A stretch of DNA of 60,000 bases from Lineus longissimus (taxonomy: Eukaryota; Nemertea; Pilidiophora; Heteronemertea; Lineidae). Below the pieces are notes generated by a model that ran no database searches, was not told the origin of the DNA, and saw only the letters and a program-made list of their open reading frames with translations. The position numbers and the translations under genes were made by a program. The DNA is taken from assembly GCF_910592395.1 (NCBI RefSeq), contig NC_088321.1, positions 14,882,001 to 14,942,000 on the forward strand, written 5' to 3'. The stretch's first letter is position 1. Each line of letters begins with the position of its first letter. Of this stretch, positions 27,301 to 30,900 are shown piece by piece.

Positions 27301-30300
27301 TGAGCACATTCTAATGGTACAATTTGTAAACGTATCGACATGACCATTCATTGGAAAGGCAATTAGATGTCCTGTGACGTTAGCAGGGTGAAATTTATAA
27401 CACTGTCTGTGATATTTGTCTGGAAACAATAGTTGGTGTAGGAAGCACCTGTGAACACACAAGCACCAGTATAATAGGAGGCCCGCTGAAATTTTCCAGA
27501 TAATTGTAAATAATTGACATCTAGTGGCAATTTCCACTGCAGGATTTATATTAGATGGTAATTAACACTGGAATGGGCTATGAGGGTCTAGCTTATTAAC
27601 CCTTGCAGAAGTGGGGCGATTTTGAGAATATCAGAAAAGCAACAGAGGCGTGCCTGCCAAACCTATTGACATGACCATTCATTGGAAAGCTTTTGATCAG
27701 CCCTTTCTGATGGTACTATCTGTAAACCTATTGACATGACCATTCATTGGAAAGCTTTTGATCAGCCCTTTCTGATGGTACCATCTGTAAACCTATTGAC
27801 ATGACCATTCATTGGAAAGCTCTTGATCAGCCCTTTCTGATGGTACCTTCTGTGAACCTATTGACATGACCATTCATTGGAAAGCTCTCAGTGAGCACTT
27901 TCTGATGGTACCATCTGTGAACCTATTGACATGACCATTCATTGGAAAGCTCTTGATCAGTACCTTCTGATGGTACCATCTGTGAACCTATTGACAAGAC
28001 CAATCATTAGAAAGCTTACCATCAGCAACTAATGATGGTGCCATCTATTTTTGCTGAAAATTAGCAAATTGGCCAATTTTCAGCTTCATGGAATTTCCCC
28101 GGTTTACCGGATCATAAAACCATATAATATCAGCTTTATACACATCGCTGACATGTCCGTAATTATCCGACATTTCAACAAAACCGATTGCCGGCCGATA
28201 TTATGGACTATGATGAGCAGTTATCTCTTCAAACAATCGGAAAATAACAGCACCTTGCAATTAATGCAGCAAAAATTGGCTACCATCAGATTGTTTATGA
28301 CAATTTTGGGGGTTTTTTAACGAAAATACCATATCTGGTATTATGTGACATTGGTTGGGAGACAGGACTATTGTTTCCATGTCAGTGCATGTTGAAATAA
28401 CAGTCAAGATAATTCATATACATGTGTAATCGTTTTTGTAACTTGCAGTTCATAACTGTACCAAAAATTGTTACTGTTAGAAAACTCCTCATCTTGGGTT
28501 GGTAAAAATACAGGACTTCCTACCAGGGAGAAACTAAAGGGTGAGGGCACCAACATTTCACGGACAAAAATCCACCACCGGAAAATCAGAACCGTAAAAA
28601 CCCTGAAAGAAATGACTTGGAGGAACCTTCTGTCACCAACTCAGGATTGCTACTCCTCTTGGGAGAACTATGTTACTGGTGCAATATATACCATGTGCAA
28701 GGTTAAAGGTAGGGAATCGTTGCCGGGTGGCAACATATGACTCATCCAGCTGGATTACCCATGCAAAGTACCATAATGCATAAGGCTGATGCACTATCTG
28801 CTATGACCAGTGGCGACATGTCCTGGTGAGAGAATATAGAACTAACATTTATCACCTTCAAACCCTTCCAAACCTTGGTAAAATCTAAACACCTAAACGT
28901 GAAACACCTATCACCAACCCATGAAACACCAGGTGAAGAGCCCCGCAAACTAACGATTTAAATCACAACGACCTGCGATCATGATCCCAACACCCGTCTG
29001 AGGGACCTCCAATGTAGCCATGATGTGACCTCAAATGTGTCGTCAACATGACTTCGGAGATAATGATCATCGATTTTTCACAGCAATCGAAACTTGAGTC
29101 ACTTGCAGGTTGCGGTGATTGAAATCACCAGTTTGCGAGGCGCTTAGGGATGAAATATGCCGTGGATGTTTCAACCACAACGTTCCTTTACCTTCAGATG
29201 ACACGGCCAAAGTGACCGGTGGGGTGCGGGGCGCTGAAATCGTAAAGTCTACTCATCAATCCGTTAAATCAACATCACCTGTTTTGCAACAACCAATGAG
29301 AATCACGGCAGGGTGATGACAGAAGATGTAATCGATCATCTCATCCCATTCTGTCACCTATCGAAACTACAATAGGGAGTTTTCGCAACACCCCTGACTC
29401 CCCAACGCGAAAGCCTATCCCATCGTTCGAGCTCCTCATCATGATATCAAACAATGGGATAGGCTTTCGCGTTGGCGTTTCAGAGGATTCCTGATAACTC
29501 GCTAACATTTACCGACCTATACCGTGGAATATTGAACCAATCAAGAGCAAATTATAACAGGATCAAACAAAGCTGCAATGAATGTAGCACGATATTACAA
29601 CATCTAAAATCAGAACATAAGAGGCCTTTCAATTGCATAAGTCTTGTCACAGCTTCTATAAGTAACCGTTCACGGCAAACAAGGACATGTCGCTCCGAGC
29701 TTTGCAGGTTGAGCTTTGCAGGTTGAGCTTTGCAGGTTGAGACAGACTGGCTGTTCATTTCATGTCTGCCTTTTGCGAAATCATCAATTTCTTCCAGTAT
29801 GTGGTGTCATTGAGGCCCATCTTCGGTACGACATGTGCCTTCTTTTGCTACCACTAATCACATTTACTTCGGCTAATTTGAGCGCATTGTCTCGTGTTGT
29901 CATTTGGGTCACCGCTCAGAAAACTGCCCTTTCGCACCAAAAAACTCCACAAACTTTTCATTTTCGTTCATTCTGATGACTTCATATTTCATGACATTAG
30001 GATCTGAGCATATTTGAGGGTTTTTGGAGGCCAAAAATGCATCAGAGTGGGTCATTCACCCCAATGTCTAATTTGAGCGCAGGGGATTTACGCTGTGAAC
30101 TTTGCTGAACTGAAAGACCTGGTATGAACCGAATGAAAGCAACATCAAAGAAATCAATGGTGATCAAATGTAAAACGTTTCGAAAGGAACAAATCTCGAT
30201 GAAAAATTGGATAAAGTCTCACCCTGGTCTCCAGGTTCCAGTCTTCTCGAATATCCTTAGTGAGCATGTGAAGAAGGCAGACAACATTCAAGTAATTTAA

Positions 30301-30864
30301 GAAGTTACTGCCACATTTTTGTCACAGCCAAACATTGGAGACTATACCAGTTCCATACTCTAGCAATAGATGTCTCTTCCTGTAAATGTCATGCTGGACT
30401 GGGACAGCTTGGCCGAGTTTCTCTCAAAGAGCAGGTCGGATATGGTTTGAACTGGATCGGGAGTAGTTTAGTATTTCACGCAAACTCGGCGTACATTTGT
30501 AGCTCAAGTCACGCCAAGTTTAGCTTTCTTCAGGTGCGGATCCAGGAGAGAGAAAAAGAGGGGTGGGGTGCACCCCATTTCTCATCAAAATTCCTGGTGT
30601 GTTCCAAAATTTCATGGTCATATTTGAAGATTTTTATGAATTCAGGGGTGTGGGTGTACCTGGTATGCCCCCTGTTGATCCGCGCCTTTTCTTTGCAACA
30701 AAATAATCACATGGCTACATATACTTACGATTTCCAGTCGATGCCTCTGGTATCTTTTCCCTGATGATTCGGCAAGCATCGTAGACAATGCACGTTGGCT
30801 CAAATTGCATCGTTTTGGTGCCATTGGTACCGACCACACCCACTTTCAGCGACAGCGTCGCCAT
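188..30864 (-). CDS. TLN: Talin gene, 5' part: 27 coding exons, residues 1-1710
   Basis: Talin is a cytoskeletal adaptor. Its FERM head binds and activates integrin beta tails at the membrane, and its rod of helical bundles binds vinculin and actin under tension. The joined frame (30864-30729, 23815-23718, then 25 more exons down to 320-188) is 5130 nt, exactly 1710 codons, with no internal stop. Seen directly are the F0 start MATLSLKV, MQFEP and VYDACRIIRE; F3 RRWAASPNSFTLDFGDY; VQTTEGEQ; the rod motif LPPLGNDA; and CLPGQRDVDNA. By comparison with talin-1, the window covers F0, F1, F2, F3, linker, R1-R8 and part of R9, out of an expected total of about 2500 residues. The 3' exons lie outside the window. 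A 5' non-coding exon is implied because the first coding exon begins with an acceptor site. Invertebrates usually have one talin, so TLN1 and TLN2 are not distinguished. Confidence 0.97.
540..877 (+). mobile_element. Relic of a non-LTR retrotransposon ORF2 C-terminus
   Basis: Read on the plus strand across frame breaks, this stretch shows the typical tail of a LINE reverse-transcriptase polyprotein. The order is EIRRRTGQPSVSLLVKRCRL, a stop inside LF*FRHVCR (family pattern RLRWFGHVxR), then KHRRGRCSTCWMDVVAHNAE and TPQDHRAWRD (family pattern GRPxxRWxDxV and AxDRxxWR). It contains at least one stop and a frameshift, so it is dead. It lies in the talin intron between coding exons 26 and 27, antisense to talin. 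Confidence 0.8.
878..995. mobile_element. 118-bp near-palindromic MITE
   Basis: The 37-bp ends are inverted copies with two mismatches. The left begins GGGTGATATGAATAAA and the right ends TTTATTCATATCACCC. Only about 44 bp separate the arms. AAT flanks both ends and may be the target duplication. It abuts the LINE relic and lies 45 bp from talin coding exon 26. Confidence 0.75.
1040..1221 (-). CDS. TLN: Talin coding exon 26 (residues 1606-1666, start of R9)
   Basis: It encodes ARKAQEPITNSGRAMLDGAC, QLAINPKDPPTYLLYSNHSK and SDAIKKLVSSI. R9 carries the autoinhibitory surface that masks F3 in vertebrate talin. It is 182 nt and ends two bases into Lys1666. Confidence 0.94.
1560..1700 (-). CDS. 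TLN: Talin coding exon 25 (residues 1559-1605, R7 last helix)
   Basis: It encodes NFSDENRQKCAAASRPLIQA and TTFASSPEFASIPAKISHE. This returns to R7 after the R8 insertion. It is 141 nt with phase 0 at both ends. Confidence 0.96.
1996..2066. repeat. Short tandem duplication in a talin intron
   Basis: The 20-nt unit AAAGTGGCCTGTAAAGGCAT is present twice in a row, in the intron between coding exons 24 and 25. The rest of this 583-bp intron shows nothing I recognise. Confidence 0.6.
2285..2446 (-). CDS. TLN: Talin coding exon 24 (residues 1505-1558, R8, vinculin-binding helix)
   Basis: It encodes VLSAATVVAKHTSALCNTCR, NPVAKRHFVQSAKDVANSTA and NLVRAIK. The first segment is the R8 vinculin-binding helix, almost identical to talin-1. 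It is 162 nt with phase 0 at both ends, and the donor GTGAG overlaps the Lys1558 codon edge. Confidence 0.97.
2981..3176. mobile_element. 196-bp MITE with 40-bp terminal inverted repeats
   Basis: The left end is AGTTGTGACCCGTCACAGC and the right end is its inverted partner, with about four mismatches over 40 bp (through GCATGTCGCAC). The internal sequence recurs in a second, degraded copy at 29680-29855. It lies in the 2.5-kb intron between coding exons 23 and 24. Confidence 0.8.
3177..4937. other. Talin intron sequence without recognised genes
   Basis: AT-rich intron. Visible items are a doubled short phrase ACAACAGCGCCCCC (3630-3670), a pyrimidine tract (3903-3927) and a cluster of CATAGCAAC/GTAGCAAC words (4140-4255). 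No coding potential was found on either strand. Confidence 0.5.
3903..3927 (-). other. G-run tract on the talin sense strand
   Basis: The plus strand reads runs of four to six C separated by single T. On the transcribed-sense (minus) strand this gives four runs of at least four G with single-base loops, a classic G-quadruplex-capable pattern inside the talin pre-mRNA. Confidence 0.6.
4938..5081 (-). CDS. TLN: Talin coding exon 23 (residues 1457-1504, R8)
   Basis: It encodes AAYLVAIADPASEPGRPGL and QFARANQAIQMACQSL. R8 is the four-helix bundle inserted in a loop of R7, where LD-motif partners such as RIAM, DLC1 and KANK bind in vertebrates. It is 144 nt with phase 0 at both ends. Confidence 0.96.
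5303..5609 (-). CDS. TLN: Talin coding exon 22 (residues 1354-1456, R7 and start of R8)
   Basis: It encodes AVTESINHLINICTTSAPGQ, DCDNALRQIQMMKNLLDNP, DGSYFDCLDGVIARSKALGD and AVCGLTENASQ. R7 is the bundle into which R8 is inserted, and the end of this exon begins the R8 insertion. It is 307 nt and ends in phase 0. Confidence 0.96.
6347..6684 (-). CDS. TLN: Talin coding exon 21 (residues 1242-1354, R6/R7)
   Basis: It encodes TFQEVQLQLNNSAVNLNQGA, SRGTPQQLASSSNRFSKSYG, VTNLKSTSMVSSKLLLAAKS and DPNAPNAKNLLAQAA. The SRGTPQxLAxxSxRF and SSKLLLAAKxLxxDPxAPN motifs are diagnostic of talin. It is 338 nt and ends two bases into Arg1354. The acceptor is CTCTCTAG. Confidence 0.96.
7110..7469 (-). CDS. 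TLN: Talin coding exon 20 (residues 1122-1241, R5/R6)
   Basis: It is 360 nt and encodes GNENYTGIAARDTANNLRVL, ALLIEEAKNAVADPSNPDNN, QRLAQVAKAVSNALNNCVNC and LPGQRDVDNAIKQI. CLPGQRDVDNA is identical to the vertebrate talin motif. Phase 0 at both ends. A short direct repeat lies just upstream of its acceptor. Confidence 0.96.
7474..7580. repeat. Direct repeat beside the exon 20 acceptor
   Basis: GAATATTTCAGAAGTTGAC occurs at about 7477 and again at about 7541, in the intron directly upstream (in gene sense) of coding exon 20. The intron therefore has two copies of its 3' end polypyrimidine and branch-point neighbourhood. Confidence 0.65.
7735..8196 (-). CDS. TLN: Talin coding exon 19 (residues 968-1121, R4/R5)
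   Basis: This is the largest exon traced here, at 462 nt. It encodes VSELIPALVHSIKATSNSPE, QPSNKLIASAKAAAPTVGDQ, LAELRTACSKAQEACGSLEL and LPLPGETAESCALQVGATSK. It matches talin-1 across the end of R4 and into R5 with no gaps of note. Phase 0 at both ends. Confidence 0.96.
8340..8660 (-). repeat. Tandem copy of the exon 18 3' end and donor region
   Basis: The segment 8344-8485 is a diverged copy of 8520-8660, offset by about 175 bp. It shares CGTCTGCTCCAA and GCTGCTGCTGTG. On the coding strand the real exon reads KTNRNASSQQQLVTSCK and the copy reads KMNRNALPQQQPNMSCR. The copy lacks the GT donor context and is probably not spliced. Confidence 0.75.
8596..8838 (-). CDS. TLN: Talin coding exon 18 (residues 887-967, R3 end / R4)
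   Basis: It encodes NPNDPAMQQVLKEAAEDVRS, NTAAANALKKRLIANLENAA and QQQLVTSCK. It is 243 nt with phase 0 at both ends. The last part of the exon and its donor have a decayed tandem copy in the intron at about 8340-8485. Confidence 0.95.
9213..9344 (-). CDS. TLN: Talin coding exon 17 (residues 843-886, R3)
   Basis: It encodes ATSQLVNAIKGQAETHPDQE and LLAAAKQLADATTKLVEAAK, matching the R3 helices SDLVNAIKADAE and AAKILADATAKMVEAAK of talin-1. It is 132 nt with phase 0 at both ends. A 1.7-kb intron separates it from exon 16. Confidence 0.95.
9635..10045. repeat. Two-copy tandem repeat of about 200 bp
   Basis: The blocks at about 9640-9834 and 9835-10045 share GAGGAGTTT, AGAGGATAGGA, ACAACTTCTC, GACGCAAGA and CCGGATAAAA in the same order. 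They lie in the intron between coding exons 16 and 17. Open frames on the minus strand here come from the repeat and are not genes. Confidence 0.7.
10940..11070. repeat. Dispersed repeat, copy 1
   Basis: It contains GATCGGAAACGACATAGTTT and GATGACCTTTTTTGG followed by a GATAATCTCGTTC-type end. A related copy lies at 37530-37665. The family is not recognised. It ends about ten bases before the exon 16 donor. Confidence 0.6.
11081..11191 (-). CDS. TLN: Talin coding exon 16 (residues 806-842, start of R3)
   Basis: It encodes ATVDTILTATDRLFSSMGDA and PEMVKQARVLAQ. R3 is the least stable talin bundle, the RIAM/vinculin switch, and DTILTxTxxxFSSMGDA is its first helix. It is 111 nt with phase 0 at both ends. 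Confidence 0.95.
11591..11800 (-). CDS. TLN: Talin coding exon 15 (residues 736-805, R2)
   Basis: It encodes VVAPTVSSPACAEQLVEAAK, LVAKSVEGVVQTAQ and TAVTRALNDLLQHVKQGATK, matching the R2 C-terminal helices of talin-1. It is 210 nt with phase 0 at both ends and acceptor CTTTTCTAG. Confidence 0.95.
12176..12421 (-). CDS. TLN: Talin coding exon 14 (residues 654-735, R1 end / R2)
   Basis: It encodes GELAGDLMREAM, then FQDTLLGLAKAVANATAALV, KAKGVAGKVEDQ and TQCALATSQLVACTK. The motif AAALVLKAK and the ATQCALxTSQLVACTK motif are hallmarks of talin R2. It is 246 nt with phase 0 at both ends. Confidence 0.95.
12793..12979 (-). CDS. TLN: Talin coding exon 13 (residues 591-653, R1, vinculin-binding helix)
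   Basis: It encodes NITEMSRDIRMLAALQDSDD, then RLLGAAKKLVDAFATMLKAA and SRQNLLSSASK. Residues about 617-637 correspond to the first described vinculin-binding helix of talin-1, with the same spacing of buried hydrophobic residues. It is 187 nt, with donor GTTTGT. Confidence 0.94.
13145..13355 (-). mobile_element. tRNA-derived SINE
   Basis: On the minus strand a tRNA-like head carries a box A-like TGTAGTGGTTAGGA (about 13333-13347) and a box B-like GGGGTCCCGGGCCC (about 13296-13310), followed by a non-tRNA body. The acceptor stem does not close, so this is not a working tRNA gene. It lies in a talin intron. Confidence 0.65.
13381..13541 (-). CDS. TLN: Talin coding exon 12 (residues 538-591, R1)
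   Basis: It encodes AAKKWKENTLDVSRQNINSQ, AMNAGTAQLVTLTAGGPDDT and DFTAVGSAVQN. This aligns with R1 helices of talin-1 (TAGTASVVNLTAGDP, DYTAVGCAV). It is 161 nt and ends two bases into Ile591. Confidence 0.95.
13775..13915 (-). CDS. TLN: Talin coding exon 11 (residues 491-537, start of rod R1)
   Basis: It encodes GLGQAQRALVGTITIGLDDI and then LPPLGNDA. This is the first R1 helix and the LPPLG loop of the talin rod. The exon start coincides with the expected linker/rod boundary. It is 141 nt with phase 0 at both ends. A tandem repeat follows directly upstream of its acceptor, at 13925-14180. Confidence 0.94.
13925..14180. repeat. Two-copy 123-bp tandem repeat
   Basis: The block starting AAATCTCGATGAGAATTC at 13928 is repeated at 14053, each followed by CAAGAAATTTACAGAAATGC. 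It sits just upstream of talin coding exon 11. Short open frames across it are repeat products. Confidence 0.75.
14181..15386. other. Talin intron, nothing recognised
   Basis: Single-copy-looking, AT-rich sequence in the 2.3-kb intron between coding exons 10 and 11. I see no coding segment, RNA gene or clear inverted repeat. Confidence 0.5.
15387..15556. repeat. 35-bp minisatellite, about 5 copies
   Basis: The unit reads GAGCCAAGGAGGGGGTCC followed by AAGTTACCCCCGTCTTT. Five copies differ by a few bases. It lies in the intron between talin coding exons 10 and 11. Confidence 0.85.
16231..16411 (-). CDS. TLN: Talin coding exon 10 (residues 430-490, head-rod linker)
   Basis: This is the flexible linker, rich in Gln, Ala and Ser, with GSVAMPAILRAGDQGN matching the conserved SVALPAIMRSG island of talin-1. 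The linker carries the calpain cleavage site in vertebrates. The exact cleavage residues are not conserved enough here to call. It is 181 nt with acceptor CTTTTAG and donor GTGAGT. Confidence 0.92.
16650..16726 (-). CDS. TLN: Talin coding exon 9 (residues 405-430, F3 end and linker)
   Basis: It encodes KKAKDHFGIEGDEESTMLED followed by SVSPA. The acidic EGDEESTMLEDSVSP motif just after F3 is highly conserved in talins. The exon is 77 nt and ends two bases into Lys430. Confidence 0.94.
17106..17363 (-). CDS. TLN: Talin coding exon 8 (residues 319-404, F3 PTB-like domain)
   Basis: This exon encodes almost the whole F3 domain, which docks on the membrane-proximal NPxY motif of integrin beta tails. 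Seen are KMKGKNKLVPRLLGITKE, RVDEKTKQ, RRWAASPNSFTLDFGDY and YYSVQTTEGEQISQLIAGYI. Arg360-Trp361 correspond to the R358-W359 pair of talin-1 at the integrin-binding face. It is 258 nt with phase 0 at both ends. Confidence 0.97.
17427..17875. mobile_element. TIR element containing a GGTAGGGTGG minisatellite, copy 1
   Basis: The ends are inverted: the left starts AGAGTTCCCCACAGTGTTTT and the right ends with the complement of AGAGTTTTCCACAAGG. The interior is an array of AAGGTAGGGTGG and AAGGTAGAGTGG words, expanded to about a dozen copies. A shorter copy with the same ends is at 39075-39294. It lies between talin coding exons 7 and 8. Confidence 0.75.
18088..18192 (-). CDS. TLN: Talin coding exon 7 (residues 284-318, F2/F3 join)
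   Basis: It encodes EHRKLIGLTEIAAKHRYTSH and then SLKTYGITFFLVK, entering the first strand of F3. It is 105 nt with phase 0 at both ends. The acceptor is CAATTCCAG and the donor GTGAG. Confidence 0.95.
18384..18447 (-). CDS. TLN: Talin coding exon 6 (residues 262-283, F2)
   Basis: A small 64-nt exon encoding LKEFLPKEYIKVKGIEKKIF followed by Leu. It matches the conserved F2 segment LKDFLPKEY of talins. The acceptor is CTTACAG and the donor GTAAG. Confidence 0.94.
18742..19012 (-). CDS. TLN: Talin coding exon 5 (residues 172-262, F1 end and F2)
   Basis: It encodes NWLDHAKTLREQGIDENET, LLLRRKFFFSDQNVDARDPV, LNLLYVQSRDAILNGTHPV and FGDHVEHKHKTGFL. This is the F2 acyl-CoA-binding-like helical lobe, including the conserved KFFFSDQNVD segment. 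It is 271 nt and ends in phase 2. Confidence 0.96.
19170..19385. repeat. Imperfect tandem repeat in a talin intron
   Basis: Words such as GGTGGTGGCCTCCT, CAGGTTCACCTCCTGCCTGG and GAGTAGCCT recur at roughly 100-bp spacing between coding exons 4 and 5. A GAAATGAGAGTAGGC triplet follows at about 19408-19445. Confidence 0.6.
19589..19738 (-). CDS. TLN: Talin coding exon 4 (residues 122-172, F1 with basic loop)
   Basis: It encodes ISNHEEFSLVKELTDEEKE, then a strongly basic stretch with LKRERTLARDQKKLEEMKKK and LHTDDE. This is the talin-specific F1 insertion, a flexible basic loop known in talin-1 to contact acidic lipid and help integrin activation. The exon is 150 nt, and its last nucleotide starts Leu172. 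Confidence 0.95.
19903..19982. mobile_element. Degenerate fragment of the pogo-like MITE
   Basis: AATCAGGACACCTCCCTATT and AGTGTCCTAAAGAGGTACAAC match the right half of the intact element at 34834-35009. It sits in a talin intron, ending 9 bp from coding exon 3. Confidence 0.55.
19991..20120 (-). CDS. TLN: Talin coding exon 3 (residues 79-122, F0/F1 join)
   Basis: It encodes DLLEYKSKFRRLRVRMLDG, then SVKTLQVDDSHTIAQLM and TACSKI, the start of the F1 ubiquitin-like fold. The length is 130 nt, from phase 0 to phase 1. The donor is GTAAGG. Confidence 0.95.
20194..20217. repeat. Poly(T) tract
   Basis: An uninterrupted run of about 24 T on the plus strand, which is poly(A) in talin sense. It may be a retroelement tail, but no element body was recognised next to it. 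Confidence 0.7.
20218..20889. other. AT-rich talin intron
   Basis: Very AT-rich sequence with no recognised gene or repeat boundary, in the 3.6-kb intron between coding exons 2 and 3. Confidence 0.5.
20890..21129. mobile_element. MITE with GCCTCGCAAACT-type ends, copy 1
   Basis: The left end has CCTCAAACTAGCGATTAAAA and the right end has the inverted partner ATCGCATGTTTGCGAGG. The same family is more intact at 28940-29142. Confidence 0.6.
21480..21532. repeat. ATC/TCA microsatellite
   Basis: About 17 ATC triplets with two interruptions, in a talin intron. Confidence 0.85.
22140..22320. repeat. Short direct repeat pair
   Basis: The phrase ACCGCAGATGAGAGATTTT occurs at about 22160 and about 22289, with ACTACCAC before both. 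The family is unknown. Confidence 0.5.
22330..23390. other. Talin intron without recognised genes
   Basis: No gene was recognised. A fragment with GTCTTGCTCAAGGACCA (23070-23090) resembles the core word of the SINEs at 32.5, 33.1 and 53.9 kb. Confidence 0.45.
23395..23745 (-). repeat. Tandem duplication including the exon 2 donor
   Basis: A unit of about 176 bp is present twice (about 23395-23568 and 23575-23742). Both share TGCGCACCATCCTGACACCC, GAAAACTACTCGCTATCTG, AAACCTCGGTAATATCTCTC and ATAGCATACATACCCCATTC. The right copy includes the last 25 nt of talin coding exon 2 and its GTATGT donor. The left copy repeats those 25 nt and the donor inside the intron. Confidence 0.88.
23718..23815 (-). 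CDS. TLN: Talin coding exon 2 (residues 46-78, rest of F0)
   Basis: This exon reads SDFGLFLADEDSKKGVWLE and then the LEYYLLRNG motif. It matches the second half of talin F0 and links in phase to exon 1 (split Pro46) and exon 3 (phase 0). It is 98 nt with an ATTTTCAG acceptor and a GTATGT donor. The last 25 nt and the donor are duplicated in the downstream intron (see the repeat at 23395-23745). The intron on its 5' side is 6.9 kb, the longest in the traced gene. Confidence 0.95.
24730..24935. repeat. Short direct repeat in talin intron 1
   Basis: GTATCCACAATGA followed by ACTGGAAGAACTGGAATGTCC-like text occurs at about 24747 and 24886. No gene is supported here. Confidence 0.5.
25345..25910. 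repeat. Diverged two-copy repeat in talin intron 1
   Basis: Blocks near 25345-25600 and 25670-25910 share CTACCTCAATAT, CCATCCTTTTT, GTCCAAATGAGCG, ATAGGCCG and ACAGCTATTTAATGC/ACAACAATTTGATGC in order. Confidence 0.55.
25911..27060. other. Talin intron 1, low-complexity stretches only
   Basis: Poly(C) runs at about 26500 and 26606 on the plus strand and AT-rich filler. No coding or RNA gene was recognised. Confidence 0.45.
27066..27358. repeat. Tandem array of about 62-bp units, block 1 (5 copies)
   Basis: Each unit has ACCTATCGACATGACCATTC, ATTGGAAAGCTCTCAGTGAG and CACATTCTAATGGTACC. The last copy is cut. It lies inside talin intron 1. Confidence 0.9.
27359..27658. other. Insert between the two array blocks
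   Basis: About 300 bp of non-repetitive sequence splits the array. I found no clean terminal inverted repeats, and the origin is unknown. Confidence 0.5.
27659..28047. repeat. Tandem array of about 64-bp units, block 2 (6 copies)
   Basis: The same family as block 1, with a different central variant. AAAGCTTTTGATCAGCCCTT replaces CTCTCAGTGAGCACATT in most copies, and one copy keeps the block 1 form, showing exchange within the array. Confidence 0.9.
28048..28939. other. Talin intron 1, nothing recognised
   Basis: No gene, RNA or repeat boundary could be supported. Confidence 0.4.
28940..29142. mobile_element. 203-bp MITE with about 37-bp inverted ends
   Basis: The left end GCCCCGCAAACTAACGATTT pairs with the right end complement GCGCCTCGCAAACTGGTGAT, and the match continues through ACCTGC. 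It is related to the element at 20890-21129 and to a fragment near 37470 (GAGCCCTGCAAAC). Confidence 0.75.
29402..29475. repeat. Perfect 22-bp inverted repeat with 30-nt loop
   Basis: The left arm 29402-29423 begins CCAACGCGAAAGCC. The right arm 29454-29475 is its exact complement, ending GGCTTTCGCGTTGG. It would be transcribed as a hairpin in talin intron 1. It could be the core of an old MITE or a small-RNA precursor. Confidence 0.85.
29680..29855. mobile_element. Degraded second copy of the 2981-3176 MITE
   Basis: It shares GGTTGAGACAGACTGGCTGT, CTGCCTTTTGCGAAATCA and GTGTCATTGAGGCCCATCTT with the first copy (small differences). GAGCTTTGCAGGTT is triplicated within it. Confidence 0.7.
30533..30687. 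mobile_element. MITE with GCGGATC ends, copy 1
   Basis: The left end GGTGCGGATCCAGGAG is inverted at the right end (CTGTTGATCCGCGCC). The interior has CATTTCTCATCAAAATTCCT followed by GGTGTGTT, found again at 36890-37035. It lies 42 bp from talin coding exon 1. Confidence 0.75.
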
Positions 30865-30900
30865 TTTGAATTCTTAACGTATCAGTCTTTGGATGTCAAT
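30729..30900 (-). CDS. TLN: Talin coding exon 1 (5'UTR end plus residues 1-45, F0)
   Basis: The ATG is at 30864-30862, in a good context with A at -3 and G at +4. An in-frame TAA lies four codons upstream within the same exon, so the start is secure. The 36 nt at 30865-30900 are 5'UTR preceded by a TTTATTTTTCAG acceptor, which means at least one earlier non-coding exon exists. The exon encodes the ubiquitin-like F0 strand with KTMQFEP and VYDACRIIREKIPEA, and ends in phase 1 at a GTAAGT donor (30728). Confidence 0.97.
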
